Assembly (NCBI GenBank): GCA_021813905.1 | Contig: JAKAJH010000004.1 | Location: forward strand, 1 to 53,653 | Length of the DNA stretch: 53,653 nucleotides | From: Bacteroidota bacterium | GTDB taxonomy: Bacteria > Bacteroidota > Ignavibacteria > UBA10030 | Reading direction: 5' to 3' | In this document: positions 27,625-37,203 of the stretch, piece after piece | How positions within the stretch are numbered: the first letter of the stretch is position 1 | How the letters are laid out: every line of letters starts with the position of its first letter | Made by a program: the position numbers and the translations under genes | The notes under the pieces: model-generated | What the model was told of the DNA's origin: nothing | Database searches by the model: none | What the model saw: the letters and a program-made list of their open reading frames with translations, nothing else

Positions 27625-29658
27625 TCATTTCAGAAGAACCATCGTTCGCGTCAGATTGGTGGCGCCTGTGGCCAGCCGGCAGAAGTAGATGCCGCTCGGC
27701 TGCCCGGCGCCGCTCCAATCCACCGCATGGAGACCGGCGGAGCGCACGCCCTCGTCCAGCGTTGCGACAAGCCGCCCCAGGACATCGAACACGGCCAACG
27801 TGACCCGCCGCTCCGTCGGAAGTTCATAGAGGATGCGCGTTGCGGGATTGAACGGATTCGGGAAGTTCTGCGTCAAGGTCACGCGCCCGGGAATGAATCC
27901 GTCCGCCACCGAAGCCGCCACCTGCGAAACATCGCGGAGAATCCAGTTCATCGGATCGAACCGGACATCAGACGGCGCAACCGGGACAGCGATGTGAAAT
28001 GTCTGATCGGCGGCATCATTGAACACGGTCACGGTCGTATCCATCCCCGAACCGATGAACTCGAGATCGATCGGCATCGTGAAGAATGCCGGCATCGCTG
28101 TCTGCACGGTCTGCCGGATGCGCACCGTCACATCTGCCCACCCTCCCGATGCGGTCGACGAGTACGAATACACGTAGTGCGGATAGTTCTGCCCCAGAAT
28201 CCATTCCGTGAAGAAGTATCCCAGATCGGTGCCGGAGATCTGCTCGCAAACAGCACGGAAGTCGTCCGTCGACGCCGTGCGGAACCGGAGCGACGGCGCG
28301 AGCGCGTACGCCTTCATCGCCCGAAAGAACACCGAGTCTCCAAGCACATGACGGAGCATATGCAAAACGGTCCCGCCTTTGTTGTAGACCAGGGCGGTGC
28401 CGAACATCGACGCGACGCTTGAGGTATCCTGCAGCCGCACACTGCCCACGGCATACTTCGCGCCGCGGGGCGCATTGTTCATTTTCGCAAGCATCGTGGT
28501 CCGGTAGGCTCCGGGGCCATCGGTCATTTCCTGATACAGCGCCTCACAATACGTCGCGAAACCTTCATTGAGCCACAGATCGGTCCAGGTGCGACACGTG
28601 ATCAGATCGCCGAACCATTGGTGGGCAAGCTCGTGCGCGATGGTGCCCGCGGAGAACGCATACGTGCCGAGCGACGTCAGCGTCTGATGTTCCATCCCTC
28701 CTCCCCACCCGAATTCGACGTGCCCGTATTTCTCCCGTACAAAGGGGTACTCGCCGAAGAGCGAGGCATAGATCGAAAGCATCCCGGGTGCGAGCGAGGC
28801 ATTGGAGCGGTAGGAAGGATTCTTTACGGCGATATCCGGGGTCACGTAGTTGATCACCGGCATCGAGTCCGACGGCGCATACCGGTACCAGTCGGTAAAT
28901 GAATTGAAATCGGAGATGGTCACGGACACCAGATACGTCGCAATCGGATACCGGTGTTTCCACTTGAACGTCCGCGTCGAGTCCGGATTCACCTGAGTGT
29001 CGGTCAGCACCCCCTGAGACACACCGATGAGCGGCTGATGGCAGGTGATCCAGACGTCGAGCGAATCGGCTTTGTCCGACGGATGATCGATGCAGGGCCA
29101 CCAGTCCCGGGCGCCGTAGGGTTCCGAAAGCGTCCAGTACCACGGAGAACCGTCGGACAGCGACTTTGCGCCGAAGCTGCCGAACCCGGTCTGGATCGGA
29201 TATCCGTGATAGAAGATACGAATCGCGATCGTCTCCCCCTGAAGGTAGGTCCGGGCGGTGTGCACCTCCAGCGTGGAGATGGTGCGGATGGTCGAATCGG
29301 GCGCGACCCCGTCCACGCGTACCGAATCGACAATCATCGGCGACGACAAGTCGAAGATGACGGCGTTGGTGGACGGAACGACCACGCGGGCAACGGTGAG
29401 CACATGACCGGAAACAAGCGGAGCGTCGACCGATCCGGATACGCGGATGTCCAGCGCGTAGTACGTGACATCAACAACCTGCGGACCCGTCGTGGCGGAA
29501 GACTGCGCTGCGCGGAGGGCGAGGGACCGGCGCGCTTCGGCGGCGGCCAGCACCTGCGTCGCGTCGACCGCGTATTGCGCCTGGAGAGGCAGGGCCGCGA
29601 AGAGCATCAGCCCCCACAGATGCACGCCGACCTTCCGACCGTGCGAATGACCGATCAT
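27625..29658 (-). CDS. M1-family zinc aminopeptidase with T9SS C-terminal sorting domain
   Basis: A 677-residue secreted metallopeptidase. The signal peptide is MIGHSHGRKVGVHLWGLML and on to PLQAQ. The M1 N-terminal beta domain spans about 50-230. The exopeptidase motif appears as GGMEHQ, and the zinc site is HELAH (342-346) with E365 (HExxH-x18-E). The last 80 residues start NFPNPFNPATRILYELP and end with RTMVLLK, a type IX secretion sorting domain, so the enzyme is sent to the cell surface. ATG 29658 is chosen because upstream codons run into the neighbouring gene. M1 enzymes are also the tricorn-interacting factors F2/F3, and a tricorn homologue lies in this operon. Confidence 0.92.
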   Translation of the reverse strand: MIGHSHGRKVGVHLWGLMLFAALPLQAQYAVDATQVLAAAEARRSLALRAAQSSATTGPQVVDVTYYALDIRVSGSVDAPLVSGHVLTVARVVVPSTNAVIFDLSSPMIVDSVRVDGVAPDSTIRTISTLEVHTARTYLQGETIAIRIFYHGYPIQTGFGSFGAKSLSDGSPWYWTLSEPYGARDWWPCIDHPSDKADSLDVWITCHQPLIGVSQGVLTDTQVNPDSTRTFKWKHRYPIATYLVSVTISDFNSFTDWYRYAPSDSMPVINYVTPDIAVKNPSYRSNASLAPGMLSIYASLFGEYPFVREKYGHVEFGWGGGMEHQTLTSLGTYAFSAGTIAHELAHQWFGDLITCRTWTDLWLNEGFATYCEALYQEMTDGPGAYRTTMLAKMNNAPRGAKYAVGSVRLQDTSSVASMFGTALVYNKGGTVLHMLRHVLGDSVFFRAMKAYALAPSLRFRTASTDDFRAVCEQISGTDLGYFFTEWILGQNYPHYVYSYSSTASGGWADVTVRIRQTVQTAMPAFFTMPIDLEFIGSGMDTTVTVFNDAADQTFHIAVPVAPSDVRFDPMNWILRDVSQVAASVADGFIPGRVTLTQNFPNPFNPATRILYELPTERRVTLAVFDVLGRLVATLDEGVRSAGLHAVDWSGAGQPSGIYFCRLATGATNLTRTMVLLK

Positions 29659-29674
29659 CCGATTTCCCCACGGG

Positions 29675-31072
29675 TTAGAGCGGGAAGTAGCTTGCGTAGC
29701 GCTCCTCGACATCATCGCGGTAGTACTCCCCGCGTTCTTTGTCGAGCTTGTAGCCGGGCCGGTACGACCCTGCCGCGATGGCGCGAACCGCTTCGCACAG
29801 CTGGTCCACTTCCTGCCGCGTATTGTAGATGCCGAAGCTCGCCCGCACGGTGCCGGGCAGGTGCGACCGGTCGCGCTGGAGGATCTCTTCTTCCATCTTC
29901 CGTGCGAACACTTCATCCACGTGCATGATGGCTTTCACGTACGGATGGGCGCAGAAGCAGCCGTTCCGGGTTCCGATGGCCCATTCACTGCTCAGGATCG
30001 ACGCCGTCAGCGCATGAGAGAGATTGCCGATGTTGAACGACACGACGCCCAAACGCTCGCCCGCCCGTGCAGGGTCAGTGTCCCCGTAGAGCGTGACGCC
30101 GGGGATTCTGCCCAACCGTTCAAGCGCGTAGGCCGTCAGTTCCGTCTCGTGGCGGATGATCGCATCCCACCCGATCTCCTCGAAGAACGTGATGGCCGCC
30201 GCGAGCGCCACGGCACCCACGATGTCCGGCGTGCCGGCTTCTTCCTTGTCGGGCAGATCCGTCCAGTACGCATTCTCCAGGTTTACGATATCCACGGTCC
30301 CGCCGCCAACCATGTCCGGATCGCCCGATTCGAAGGTTCCCCGCTCACCCACGAGGACGCCGAGTCCGTACGGTGCATACATTTTGTGCGCGGAGAACGC
30401 GAGGTAGTCAATGTGACCCGGATCCGACGGGGTCCGCATATCCACAGGCCGGTGCGGCGCGAGCTGCGCGGCATCGACGAAGAACTTTGCGCCGGCCTCA
30501 TGCACCCACGCACCCCAGCGATGAATGGGGTTGATGTAGCCCGTGACATTCGAAGCGCCGGTAATCGCGACCATCTTGACGCGTCCGCGATAGTCGTTCA
30601 GCTTCCGCCGGAAATCGTCCTCGTCCACCCGCCCGTCCGCCAGAACGCCGATATGCACGACCTCCGCGACGCGGCGCCACGGCAGCTCGTTCGAATGGTG
30701 TTCCATCACGGTCGTCAGGACTACATCTCCCTTCCGGAACGGGAACCGATGTGCCAGGTGATTGATGGCCTCCGTCGTGTTCTTGGCGAAGATCACCACC
30801 CGCTCCGGCTCATTCCCCTTCACGAACTCCGCAATCTTCTCGCGGGAGCGATCGAACGCCCATGACGAGAGCTTCGATTTGAATCCCGTCCCGCGGTGGA
30901 CATTGCTGTACCATTTCAGAAATTCATTGACCTTCTCGAGCACCGGCCGCAGTGCGGGAGTGCTGGCGGCATTGTCAAAGTTCACGTACGGCCGCATGCC
31001 GCCGCCCAGCACGGGTACCGGTTCTTCCACGCCCACCACCAGGTGACGCAACGATCCATCCTGTACCATCAT
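29675..31072 (-). CDS. Class V aminotransferase (cysteine desulfurase-like)
   Basis: A 465-residue PLP enzyme of fold type I. It shows EHHSNELPWR (His stacking on PLP), the Asp of FFVDAAQLAPH (D200), and the Schiff-base K230 in FSAHKMYAPYGLG. In the position of the desulfurase catalytic loop it has GTRNGCFCAHPYV with C372 and C374. It resembles SufS-like desulfurases, but the loop and the 60-residue longer length differ, so a specialised lyase is possible. It is cytoplasmic, with no signal peptide, and sits between two exported peptidase genes (47 and 16 nt gaps). AAGGGA precedes the chosen ATG at 31072. Confidence 0.8.
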   Translation of the reverse strand: MMVQDGSLRHLVVGVEEPVPVLGGGMRPYVNFDNAASTPALRPVLEKVNEFLKWYSNVHRGTGFKSKLSSWAFDRSREKIAEFVKGNEPERVVIFAKNTTEAINHLAHRFPFRKGDVVLTTVMEHHSNELPWRRVAEVVHIGVLADGRVDEDDFRRKLNDYRGRVKMVAITGASNVTGYINPIHRWGAWVHEAGAKFFVDAAQLAPHRPVDMRTPSDPGHIDYLAFSAHKMYAPYGLGVLVGERGTFESGDPDMVGGGTVDIVNLENAYWTDLPDKEEAGTPDIVGAVALAAAITFFEEIGWDAIIRHETELTAYALERLGRIPGVTLYGDTDPARAGERLGVVSFNIGNLSHALTASILSSEWAIGTRNGCFCAHPYVKAIMHVDEVFARKMEEEILQRDRSHLPGTVRASFGIYNTRQEVDQLCEAVRAIAAGSYRPGYKLDKERGEYYRDDVEERYASYFPL

Positions 31073-31119
31073 GATCCCTTTTCGCTCGATTCTTTGTCTG
31101 GCGAACCGCGGTTCGCCGA

Positions 31120-34100
31120 TTACCTGCTCTTGTCCGGGTACGGCGGCGGAGGCGGCAGCGTCGCCGGATGCGTCTTCATCTGCTCCAGGATCACTTCGAT
31201 CGCCTTGTCCAGCTGCTGGTCGTCGCCCGCGAACTCCTTCGCCGGATCGTTGTCGACCACGATATCGGGATCCACGCCGTGCCCTTCCATGATCCATTCT
31301 TTTCCATCGACGCTGTAGCGGGAGAATTCGGGTTTGTTCAGATAGCCGCCGTCCAGCAGCGGCAGCGAGCCACGGATGCCGACCACGCCGCCCCACGTCC
31401 GTTTGCCGATGATCGTGCCGAGCTTGTGGGCCCGGAATCGATACGCCACGATGTCGCCGTCGGAGGCGGAGAACTCGTCGATCAGCAGCACTTTCGGACC
31501 GAGGATGGTCCCACCCGGATCGATGCCCGGAGCCCCGTTGCGCGCGATGTCGATCATCGCGATCTCCCGGCGGAGCCGCTCGATGATCTGCGGCGAGACA
31601 TTGCCGCCGCCGTTTCCACGCACGTCCACGATGAGCGCTTCCTTGCGCAGCTGCGGATAATAGTACTTCACGAACTCGTTCAGTCCCGGCACGCCCATGT
31701 CCGGAATGTGGACATACCCGACGCGGCCGTTCGTGGCCTTCGACACCTTCTCGATGTTCGACTGGACCCAGTCGTAATAGTAGAGCGGACGCTCGTCGCT
31801 GATGGGCACCACGACCGTCTCGTGACTGCCGGCGGTCTTCGGCGCGCTGTTCAGCGTCACTGTAACCTGTTTCCCGGCGGTGTTCACCAGCGCGGCCTCG
31901 ATGTCCTTCATCGGCGGAGTGGGCTTGCCGTCCACGGCGAGGATGTAGTCCCCCTGATGCGCGTTCACGCCGATCTCCGTGAGCGGTGAGCGGACGTGCG
32001 AATCCCAGTTCTCGCCCGGCAGGATGCGGTCAATGCGGAAGTAGCCGGAGGCGGGATCCTTTGTGATCACCGCCCCGAGCAGGCCGAGCGGAATCCGTTC
32101 CGGCCGCGGCATATCGCCTCCGCCGACATACAGATGCCCCGCGCTGAGCTCGGCGATCATCTCGCCGATGATATAGGTAAGATCGGCCCGGTGATTGACG
32201 AAGGGCAGCAGCGCTTCGTACCGGCGGCGCATTTCCGGCCAGTCGACGCCGTGCATGTTGGGCGCGTAGAAGAAGTCGCGCATCTGGCGCCAGCATTCGT
32301 CGAAGATCTGCTTCCACTCCGCATGACGGTCGAGCGTTACTTTGAGGTCGCTCAGATTGAGCCGATCCTTCGCTTCGATCTTCGCGGTCGGCAGATCGAT
32401 GATGGCATACGCGCCTTCCTGGTTCACCAGCATCTTCTTTCCGTCCGCCGAGATCTCGAAGCCGCCGACCTCGCCGAGGTCCGTTTCCTTCAGCTTGTCA
32501 AGATCGTACAGCATCAGCTTCGCTTTCTCATCCTTGCTGCCGTTGCGTACATAATAGAGCTTCGTTCCGACCGACTGGAGGTTATAATAACCCGATGGCG
32601 TGATCGGCACTACCGCGATCCGGCTCTGGAGACCATCGGCGTCAACGCGAACCGTGACCGGCGGTGCGTCCTTCTTCGTCTCCTTGGCGCCGTTCTTCTC
32701 CTTCGCCGCCTTCTCCTCCCCGATATTCACCTCGTCGCTCTTCGGCTCGAACGGCGAATGGGTGTCGCGTGCGAGCGTCACCAGATAGATCTTCGCCATG
32801 TCGAGGTAGATGTGATTCCATTCGGTCTGCCCGTAGGTCGGCCGGAAGGACCGATTCGACACAAAGAACAGGTATTTGCCGTCCGAACTGAAGGCCGGTC
32901 CGTAGGACGAGAACCACCCGTCGGTCACCGGAATTGTCTGGCGCCCGTCCAGGCCGTACAGATAGACCGTGGTCATTTTCTTCTCTTCGGGCTTCGCGTA
33001 GGCGATCCATTTGCTGTCGGGCGACCAGGCGTACTGCCGGATCTCCCATTCAGCCGCCTGCGCCACCGGCGTGACCTTCTTCGTACCCACATCGACGAAC
33101 TGCAGGCGGTTCTTCTTGTCGGCCCACAGCAGCTTCCGGCTGTCCGGAGACCAGAACACTTCATACTTGTAGGTATCGCCGCCCGTTGTCAGCTGAACGG
33201 CCGGGCCGCTGCCGTCCTGCGGCAAGATGGTGATCTCATCCTCGCCCGAGGCGTCGGAGACGAACGCGATCCATTTGCCGTCCGGCGACCATTTGGGATT
33301 CCGTTCATGCACGCCCGGCGTGGCCGTCAGGTCGCGCGTGTTGCCGTTCTTCACCGGCACCGTGAACAGATCTCCGCGCGTCTCGAACAGCGCCCGATTC
33401 CCGTCCGGAGCGATCTCGTACGAGTTGACCGACTTGCTGACGTCGACGAGGCCTCCCCGACCGCCGTCGCGGTCATCCTGGATGAAGATGGTCACTTTCT
33501 GAACCGATCCCGCCGCAATGTCATAGCGATAGATGTACCCGCCGTTCTCAAAGACGATCGCATCCCCGCCGAGTGACGGAAACTTGCAGTCATAGTCGGT
33601 GAAGGTGGTCAGCTGCTTCGTCGCTTTCGTCGACAGGTCATAGGAATAGAGGTTGAGTCGCTTGTGGTCATCCCGGTCCGACAGGAAGTACACGGTGTTT
33701 CCCTTCCACATGGGAATGATATCCTGGGCCGGATTGTCCGTGATGTTCGAGGTCTGCTTCGTCGCAAAATCGTAGATCCACACGTCGTCCGCCTGTCCGC
33801 CGCGGTACCGCTTCCACGTCCGAAACTCACGGAACACCCGATTGTAGGCCAGTTTCGAATCGTCGGGGGAATAGGAGCAGAATCCGCCGCGCGGCAGCGG
33901 AAGCTGCTCGGGCATCCCTCCTTCCGCCGGCACCAGGTAGAGCTGGCCCTTGAAGTCATTCCATTCGATCCGGCGTGAGCGGAACACGATATGGCCGTCG
34001 TCCTTCCATCCCATCACGATATTGTTCGGACCCATGCGGTCGGAGACGTCGTCCCGGTCCAGCGTGGCAGTGTACGTGACCCGGCGCGGAACGCCGCCGT

Positions 34101-34383
34101 CAGCCGGCATGACATACACTTCGGTGTTGCCGTCGTATTGGCCGGTGAAGGCGATCTGTTTGCCGTCGGGCGAGAACCGCGCGAACATCTCAAAGCCGAT
34201 ATCGCTGGTCATCTTGCGGGCGACGCCGCCGTTGGCGCCGACTTCGTACAGATCGCCGGCGTACGTGAAGACGATGCGATTGCCGTCCGTGGCGGGAAAG
34301 CGCAGGAGGCGGGCTTCCTGGGCGGAGGCAGCCGCGCACGCAGACGCAAGAAGGAACGACAGAAGAGAAACACGGTACGACAT
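31120..34383 (-). CDS. Exported tricorn-protease homologue (S41 family)
   Basis: A 1087-residue serine peptidase. A signal peptide is present (MSYRVSLLSFLLASACAAAS, then AQEA). WD40/PD40-like propeller repeats fill about 25-640 (FSPDGKQIAFTG, WSPDGKWIAFVSD, WSPDSKWIAYA). Then come the C1 domain with the His of LSAGHLYVGGG, a PDZ domain (about 790-890), and the C2 catalytic domain. The nucleophile is S974 in EFSASDGDIVAYRF. Tricorn cuts oligopeptides into di- to tetrapeptides. The GAGG before ATG 34383 favours it over the ATG four codons upstream. It is first in a five-gene operon. Confidence 0.92.
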   Translation of the reverse strand: MSYRVSLLSFLLASACAAASAQEARLLRFPATDGNRIVFTYAGDLYEVGANGGVARKMTSDIGFEMFARFSPDGKQIAFTGQYDGNTEVYVMPADGGVPRRVTYTATLDRDDVSDRMGPNNIVMGWKDDGHIVFRSRRIEWNDFKGQLYLVPAEGGMPEQLPLPRGGFCSYSPDDSKLAYNRVFREFRTWKRYRGGQADDVWIYDFATKQTSNITDNPAQDIIPMWKGNTVYFLSDRDDHKRLNLYSYDLSTKATKQLTTFTDYDCKFPSLGGDAIVFENGGYIYRYDIAAGSVQKVTIFIQDDRDGGRGGLVDVSKSVNSYEIAPDGNRALFETRGDLFTVPVKNGNTRDLTATPGVHERNPKWSPDGKWIAFVSDASGEDEITILPQDGSGPAVQLTTGGDTYKYEVFWSPDSRKLLWADKKNRLQFVDVGTKKVTPVAQAAEWEIRQYAWSPDSKWIAYAKPEEKKMTTVYLYGLDGRQTIPVTDGWFSSYGPAFSSDGKYLFFVSNRSFRPTYGQTEWNHIYLDMAKIYLVTLARDTHSPFEPKSDEVNIGEEKAAKEKNGAKETKKDAPPVTVRVDADGLQSRIAVVPITPSGYYNLQSVGTKLYYVRNGSKDEKAKLMLYDLDKLKETDLGEVGGFEISADGKKMLVNQEGAYAIIDLPTAKIEAKDRLNLSDLKVTLDRHAEWKQIFDECWRQMRDFFYAPNMHGVDWPEMRRRYEALLPFVNHRADLTYIIGEMIAELSAGHLYVGGGDMPRPERIPLGLLGAVITKDPASGYFRIDRILPGENWDSHVRSPLTEIGVNAHQGDYILAVDGKPTPPMKDIEAALVNTAGKQVTVTLNSAPKTAGSHETVVVPISDERPLYYYDWVQSNIEKVSKATNGRVGYVHIPDMGVPGLNEFVKYYYPQLRKEALIVDVRGNGGGNVSPQIIERLRREIAMIDIARNGAPGIDPGGTILGPKVLLIDEFSASDGDIVAYRFRAHKLGTIIGKRTWGGVVGIRGSLPLLDGGYLNKPEFSRYSVDGKEWIMEGHGVDPDIVVDNDPAKEFAGDDQQLDKAIEVILEQMKTHPATLPPPPPYPDKSR

Positions 34384-34454
34384 ACGGGGCCTCATTCGAC
34401 TGGACGTGAGAACATGAATGATGAATAATCTACCAAATAGACGAGTGAGATTCT

Positions 34455-34482
34455 ACCGCTCCTCCGAGGCGGTGGTTTTTTT
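34455..34482 (+). terminator. Terminator-like hairpin upstream of glucan phosphorylase
   Basis: ACCGC pairs with GCGGT (extended by a T-G wobble), followed by GG and seven T residues on the plus strand. No plus-strand gene ends before it, so it could be a leader attenuator of the gene at 34617 or fortuitous. Confidence 0.35.
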
Positions 34483-34616
34483 CTCGATTCTTTGTTAAGA
34501 TGCTGTGCCGCCACCGCACATCCGGATCAGCGACGGCCCGCTGCCCACCCGATTCGCGCGATTCTTCCTTCCTTCACGGAGAATCCGCCGGATCGTACAC
34601 AGGGAGGATTGCCGGT

Positions 34617-37181
34617 ATGACACGTCCGATGCAGACGTACACAGTCGCGCCCTCGATTCCGCAGGAACTCCGATGCCTGGCAAACCTTGCCACCAATCTG
34701 CTCTGGGTTTGGGACCATGAACTCATGGAAGTATTCATGCGCCTGGACCTGGATCTCTGGGAGGCCACGAATCATAATCCGGTTCTCATGCTCGGCCTGG
34801 TCCGACAGGAGCGTCTGAACAGCGCGGCGCGGGATGACGCGTTTCTCGCCCAGGTGGAGCGTGCATGCCGCCGGTTCCACGAGTATCAGGATACCAGCAC
34901 GAGCTGGTACGCGAAGATGCACCCGGAGGGAAAGGACGTCCGGATCGCATACTTCTCCGCGGAGTTCGGCCTCACCGAGTGCCTGCAGAATTACTCGGGC
35001 GGACTCGGCATTCTCTCCGGCGACCATCTGAAATCCGCCAGCGACCTTGGCGTGCCTCTCGTCGGCGTCGGACTGTTGTACCAGCAGGGCTACTTCCGGC
35101 AGTACCTCAACGCGGACGGCTGGCAGCAGGAACGCTATCCGGAAAACGATTTCTATTCTCTTCCGCTTTCGCTCGAGCGGGACAAATCCGGAAGACCGCT
35201 CACGATCACCGTGGACCTCCCCGGCCGGCCGCTGCACGCGCAGATCTGGCGGGTGCAGGTGGGACGCGTGCCGACCTATCTGCTCGACACGAACATCCCG
35301 GAAAATTCCGAGGAAGACCAGGACATCACGGACCAGCTTTACGGCGGCGATCGCGAGCTCCGTATCAAGCAGGAGATCCTTCTCGGCATCGGCGGCTACC
35401 GCGCGCTGAAAGCCCTGGACATCCGTCCGAGCGTCTATCATCTGAACGAGGGCCACTCGGCGTTTCTGACGCTCGAGCATTGCCGCGATCTGATGCAGGA
35501 GCACAGGGTCTCGTTCGCGGAAGCACGGACGGCCGTGGTGGCCTCTACCGTCTTCACGACGCACACCCCCGTCCCCGCCGGGAACGACTACTTCGTGCCC
35601 GAATTGATGGAAAAGTACTTCAGCGGATACTACCAGAACCTCGGGCTCCTCCCGCGCGATTTTTATGCCCTCGGACGCGAGAATGCCGACAACGACCGCG
35701 AGAGCTTCTGCATGACGATCCTTGCGCTCCGGATGTCCGGCAAGAGCAACGGCGTCAGCAAACTCCACGGCCGCGTCAGCCGCGAGATGTGGAAGAATGT
35801 CTGGCCGGGACTCCCGGTGAACGAGGTGCCGATCATTTCCATCACTAACGGCACGCATGCGCCCTCCTGGGTCAGCCGCGATATGGCCGGCCTGTACGAC
35901 CGGTACCTCGGCCCCAACTGGCGTGAGGACGCGGGCCAATTCGGCCTGTGGAGCCGCGTGCATCATATTCCCGACGAAGAACTGTGGCGGACGCACGAGC
36001 GCCGGCGTGAGCGGCTGGTCGCCTTCGCCCGCAATCGGCTGCGCACGCAGCTCGAGGCACGGGGAGCAACCGCCACCGAGGTCGCCGCGGCGGAAGAGAT
36101 CCTGAACCCCGCGGCTCTCACGATCGGTTTCTCCCGCCGATTTGCCACCTACAAGCGCGCAACGCTGTTGCTCCGCAACCCCGACCGGCTCATCCGGCTG
36201 CTGACCGACAAGGATCGGCCGGTGCAGTTCATCTTCGCGGGAAAGGCGCATCCGCACGACAATCCGGGCAAGGAACTGATCCGCGAGATCATCCATTTTG
36301 AACGCCGCCCGGAAGCGCGGCGACGAATGGTCTTCATCGAAGACTACGACATGGTGGTGGCGCGCTACCTGGTGCAAGGTGTGGATGTATGGCTCAATAC
36401 TCCGCGTCGCCCCCTGGAAGCCAGCGGCACCAGCGGCATGAAGTCGACGTTGAACGGCGCGATCAACGTCAGCATCCTCGACGGATGGTGGGCCGAAGCG
36501 TACACCACGAACACCGGCTGGGCAATTGGCAAGGGCGAAGAGTACAGCGACGAAGAATATCAGAATGAAGTGGAGTCGAACGCGCTGTTCGATCTGCTCG
36601 AGAAGGAGATCGTCCCTCTCTTCTACTCCCGCACGTCGGACGACCTGCCGCGGGCCTGGACCACGAAGATGAAGAACGCGATGCGCGCGATCGGACCGGA
36701 GTTCAACACGAACCGGATGGTCCGCGAATATGTGGAGGAGATGTATCTGCCGACCGCGGAGCGCCATGCGGCGTTCGTGGAGAAGGGACTGAAACGGGCG
36801 AAGGAGTTCGCCGCGTGGAAGAAGCACATCCGCAGCGGATGGAGCGGCATCGCCGTACGCGAGGTGCGGCTTGACCGAACCGAGGATCTGAAGGTGGCGG
36901 AGCAGATCGGCGCGCACGCGGTGATCGATCTGGGATCCCTATCGCCGTCCGATGTCCGCGTCGAGCTGTACTACGGCGGACTGAATTCGGCAGGCGAGTT
37001 CGACAATCCGAAAACCGCCGTGATGCCGCATGCCGGTGCCGTGGACGGGAATGTTCATCGGTTCGAGACGGCGGTGAAGTTCGAGACCAGCGGACGCGTA
37101 GGCCACACGGTGCGCATTCTTCCCGCGCACCGGGATCTCGACAATCCGTTCCGTGAAGGGCTGTTACTCTGGGCACACTGA
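34617..37181 (+). CDS. glgP: Alpha-glucan phosphorylase
   Basis: An 854-residue GT35 phosphorylase releasing glucose-1-phosphate from glycogen or maltodextrin. It belongs to the shorter bacterial/archaeal branch with a DUF3417 N-terminal domain (about 10-110, starting LRCLANLATNLLWVWDHELM). The catalytic core has AYFSAEFGLTE, YHLNEGHSAFLTLE and TTHTPVPAGND. The PLP lysine is K609 in EASGTSGMKSTLNGA. GGGAGG lies 12 nt before ATG 34617. A membrane-protein gene follows after 22 nt. No other glycogen gene is in the window. Confidence 0.93.
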   Translation: MTRPMQTYTVAPSIPQELRCLANLATNLLWVWDHELMEVFMRLDLDLWEATNHNPVLMLGLVRQERLNSAARDDAFLAQVERACRRFHEYQDTSTSWYAKMHPEGKDVRIAYFSAEFGLTECLQNYSGGLGILSGDHLKSASDLGVPLVGVGLLYQQGYFRQYLNADGWQQERYPENDFYSLPLSLERDKSGRPLTITVDLPGRPLHAQIWRVQVGRVPTYLLDTNIPENSEEDQDITDQLYGGDRELRIKQEILLGIGGYRALKALDIRPSVYHLNEGHSAFLTLEHCRDLMQEHRVSFAEARTAVVASTVFTTHTPVPAGNDYFVPELMEKYFSGYYQNLGLLPRDFYALGRENADNDRESFCMTILALRMSGKSNGVSKLHGRVSREMWKNVWPGLPVNEVPIISITNGTHAPSWVSRDMAGLYDRYLGPNWREDAGQFGLWSRVHHIPDEELWRTHERRRERLVAFARNRLRTQLEARGATATEVAAAEEILNPAALTIGFSRRFATYKRATLLLRNPDRLIRLLTDKDRPVQFIFAGKAHPHDNPGKELIREIIHFERRPEARRRMVFIEDYDMVVARYLVQGVDVWLNTPRRPLEASGTSGMKSTLNGAINVSILDGWWAEAYTTNTGWAIGKGEEYSDEEYQNEVESNALFDLLEKEIVPLFYSRTSDDLPRAWTTKMKNAMRAIGPEFNTNRMVREYVEEMYLPTAERHAAFVEKGLKRAKEFAAWKKHIRSGWSGIAVREVRLDRTEDLKVAEQIGAHAVIDLGSLSPSDVRVELYYGGLNSAGEFDNPKTAVMPHAGAVDGNVHRFETAVKFETSGRVGHTVRILPAHRDLDNPFREGLLLWAH

Positions 37182-37203
37182 CCATGATCAGACAGGAAGT
37201 CTC

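Noticed and set aside
34527-36917. 796-residue frame antisense to glucan phosphorylase
   Set aside because: It has no domain, and the phosphorylase on the plus strand is complete with its PLP lysine.
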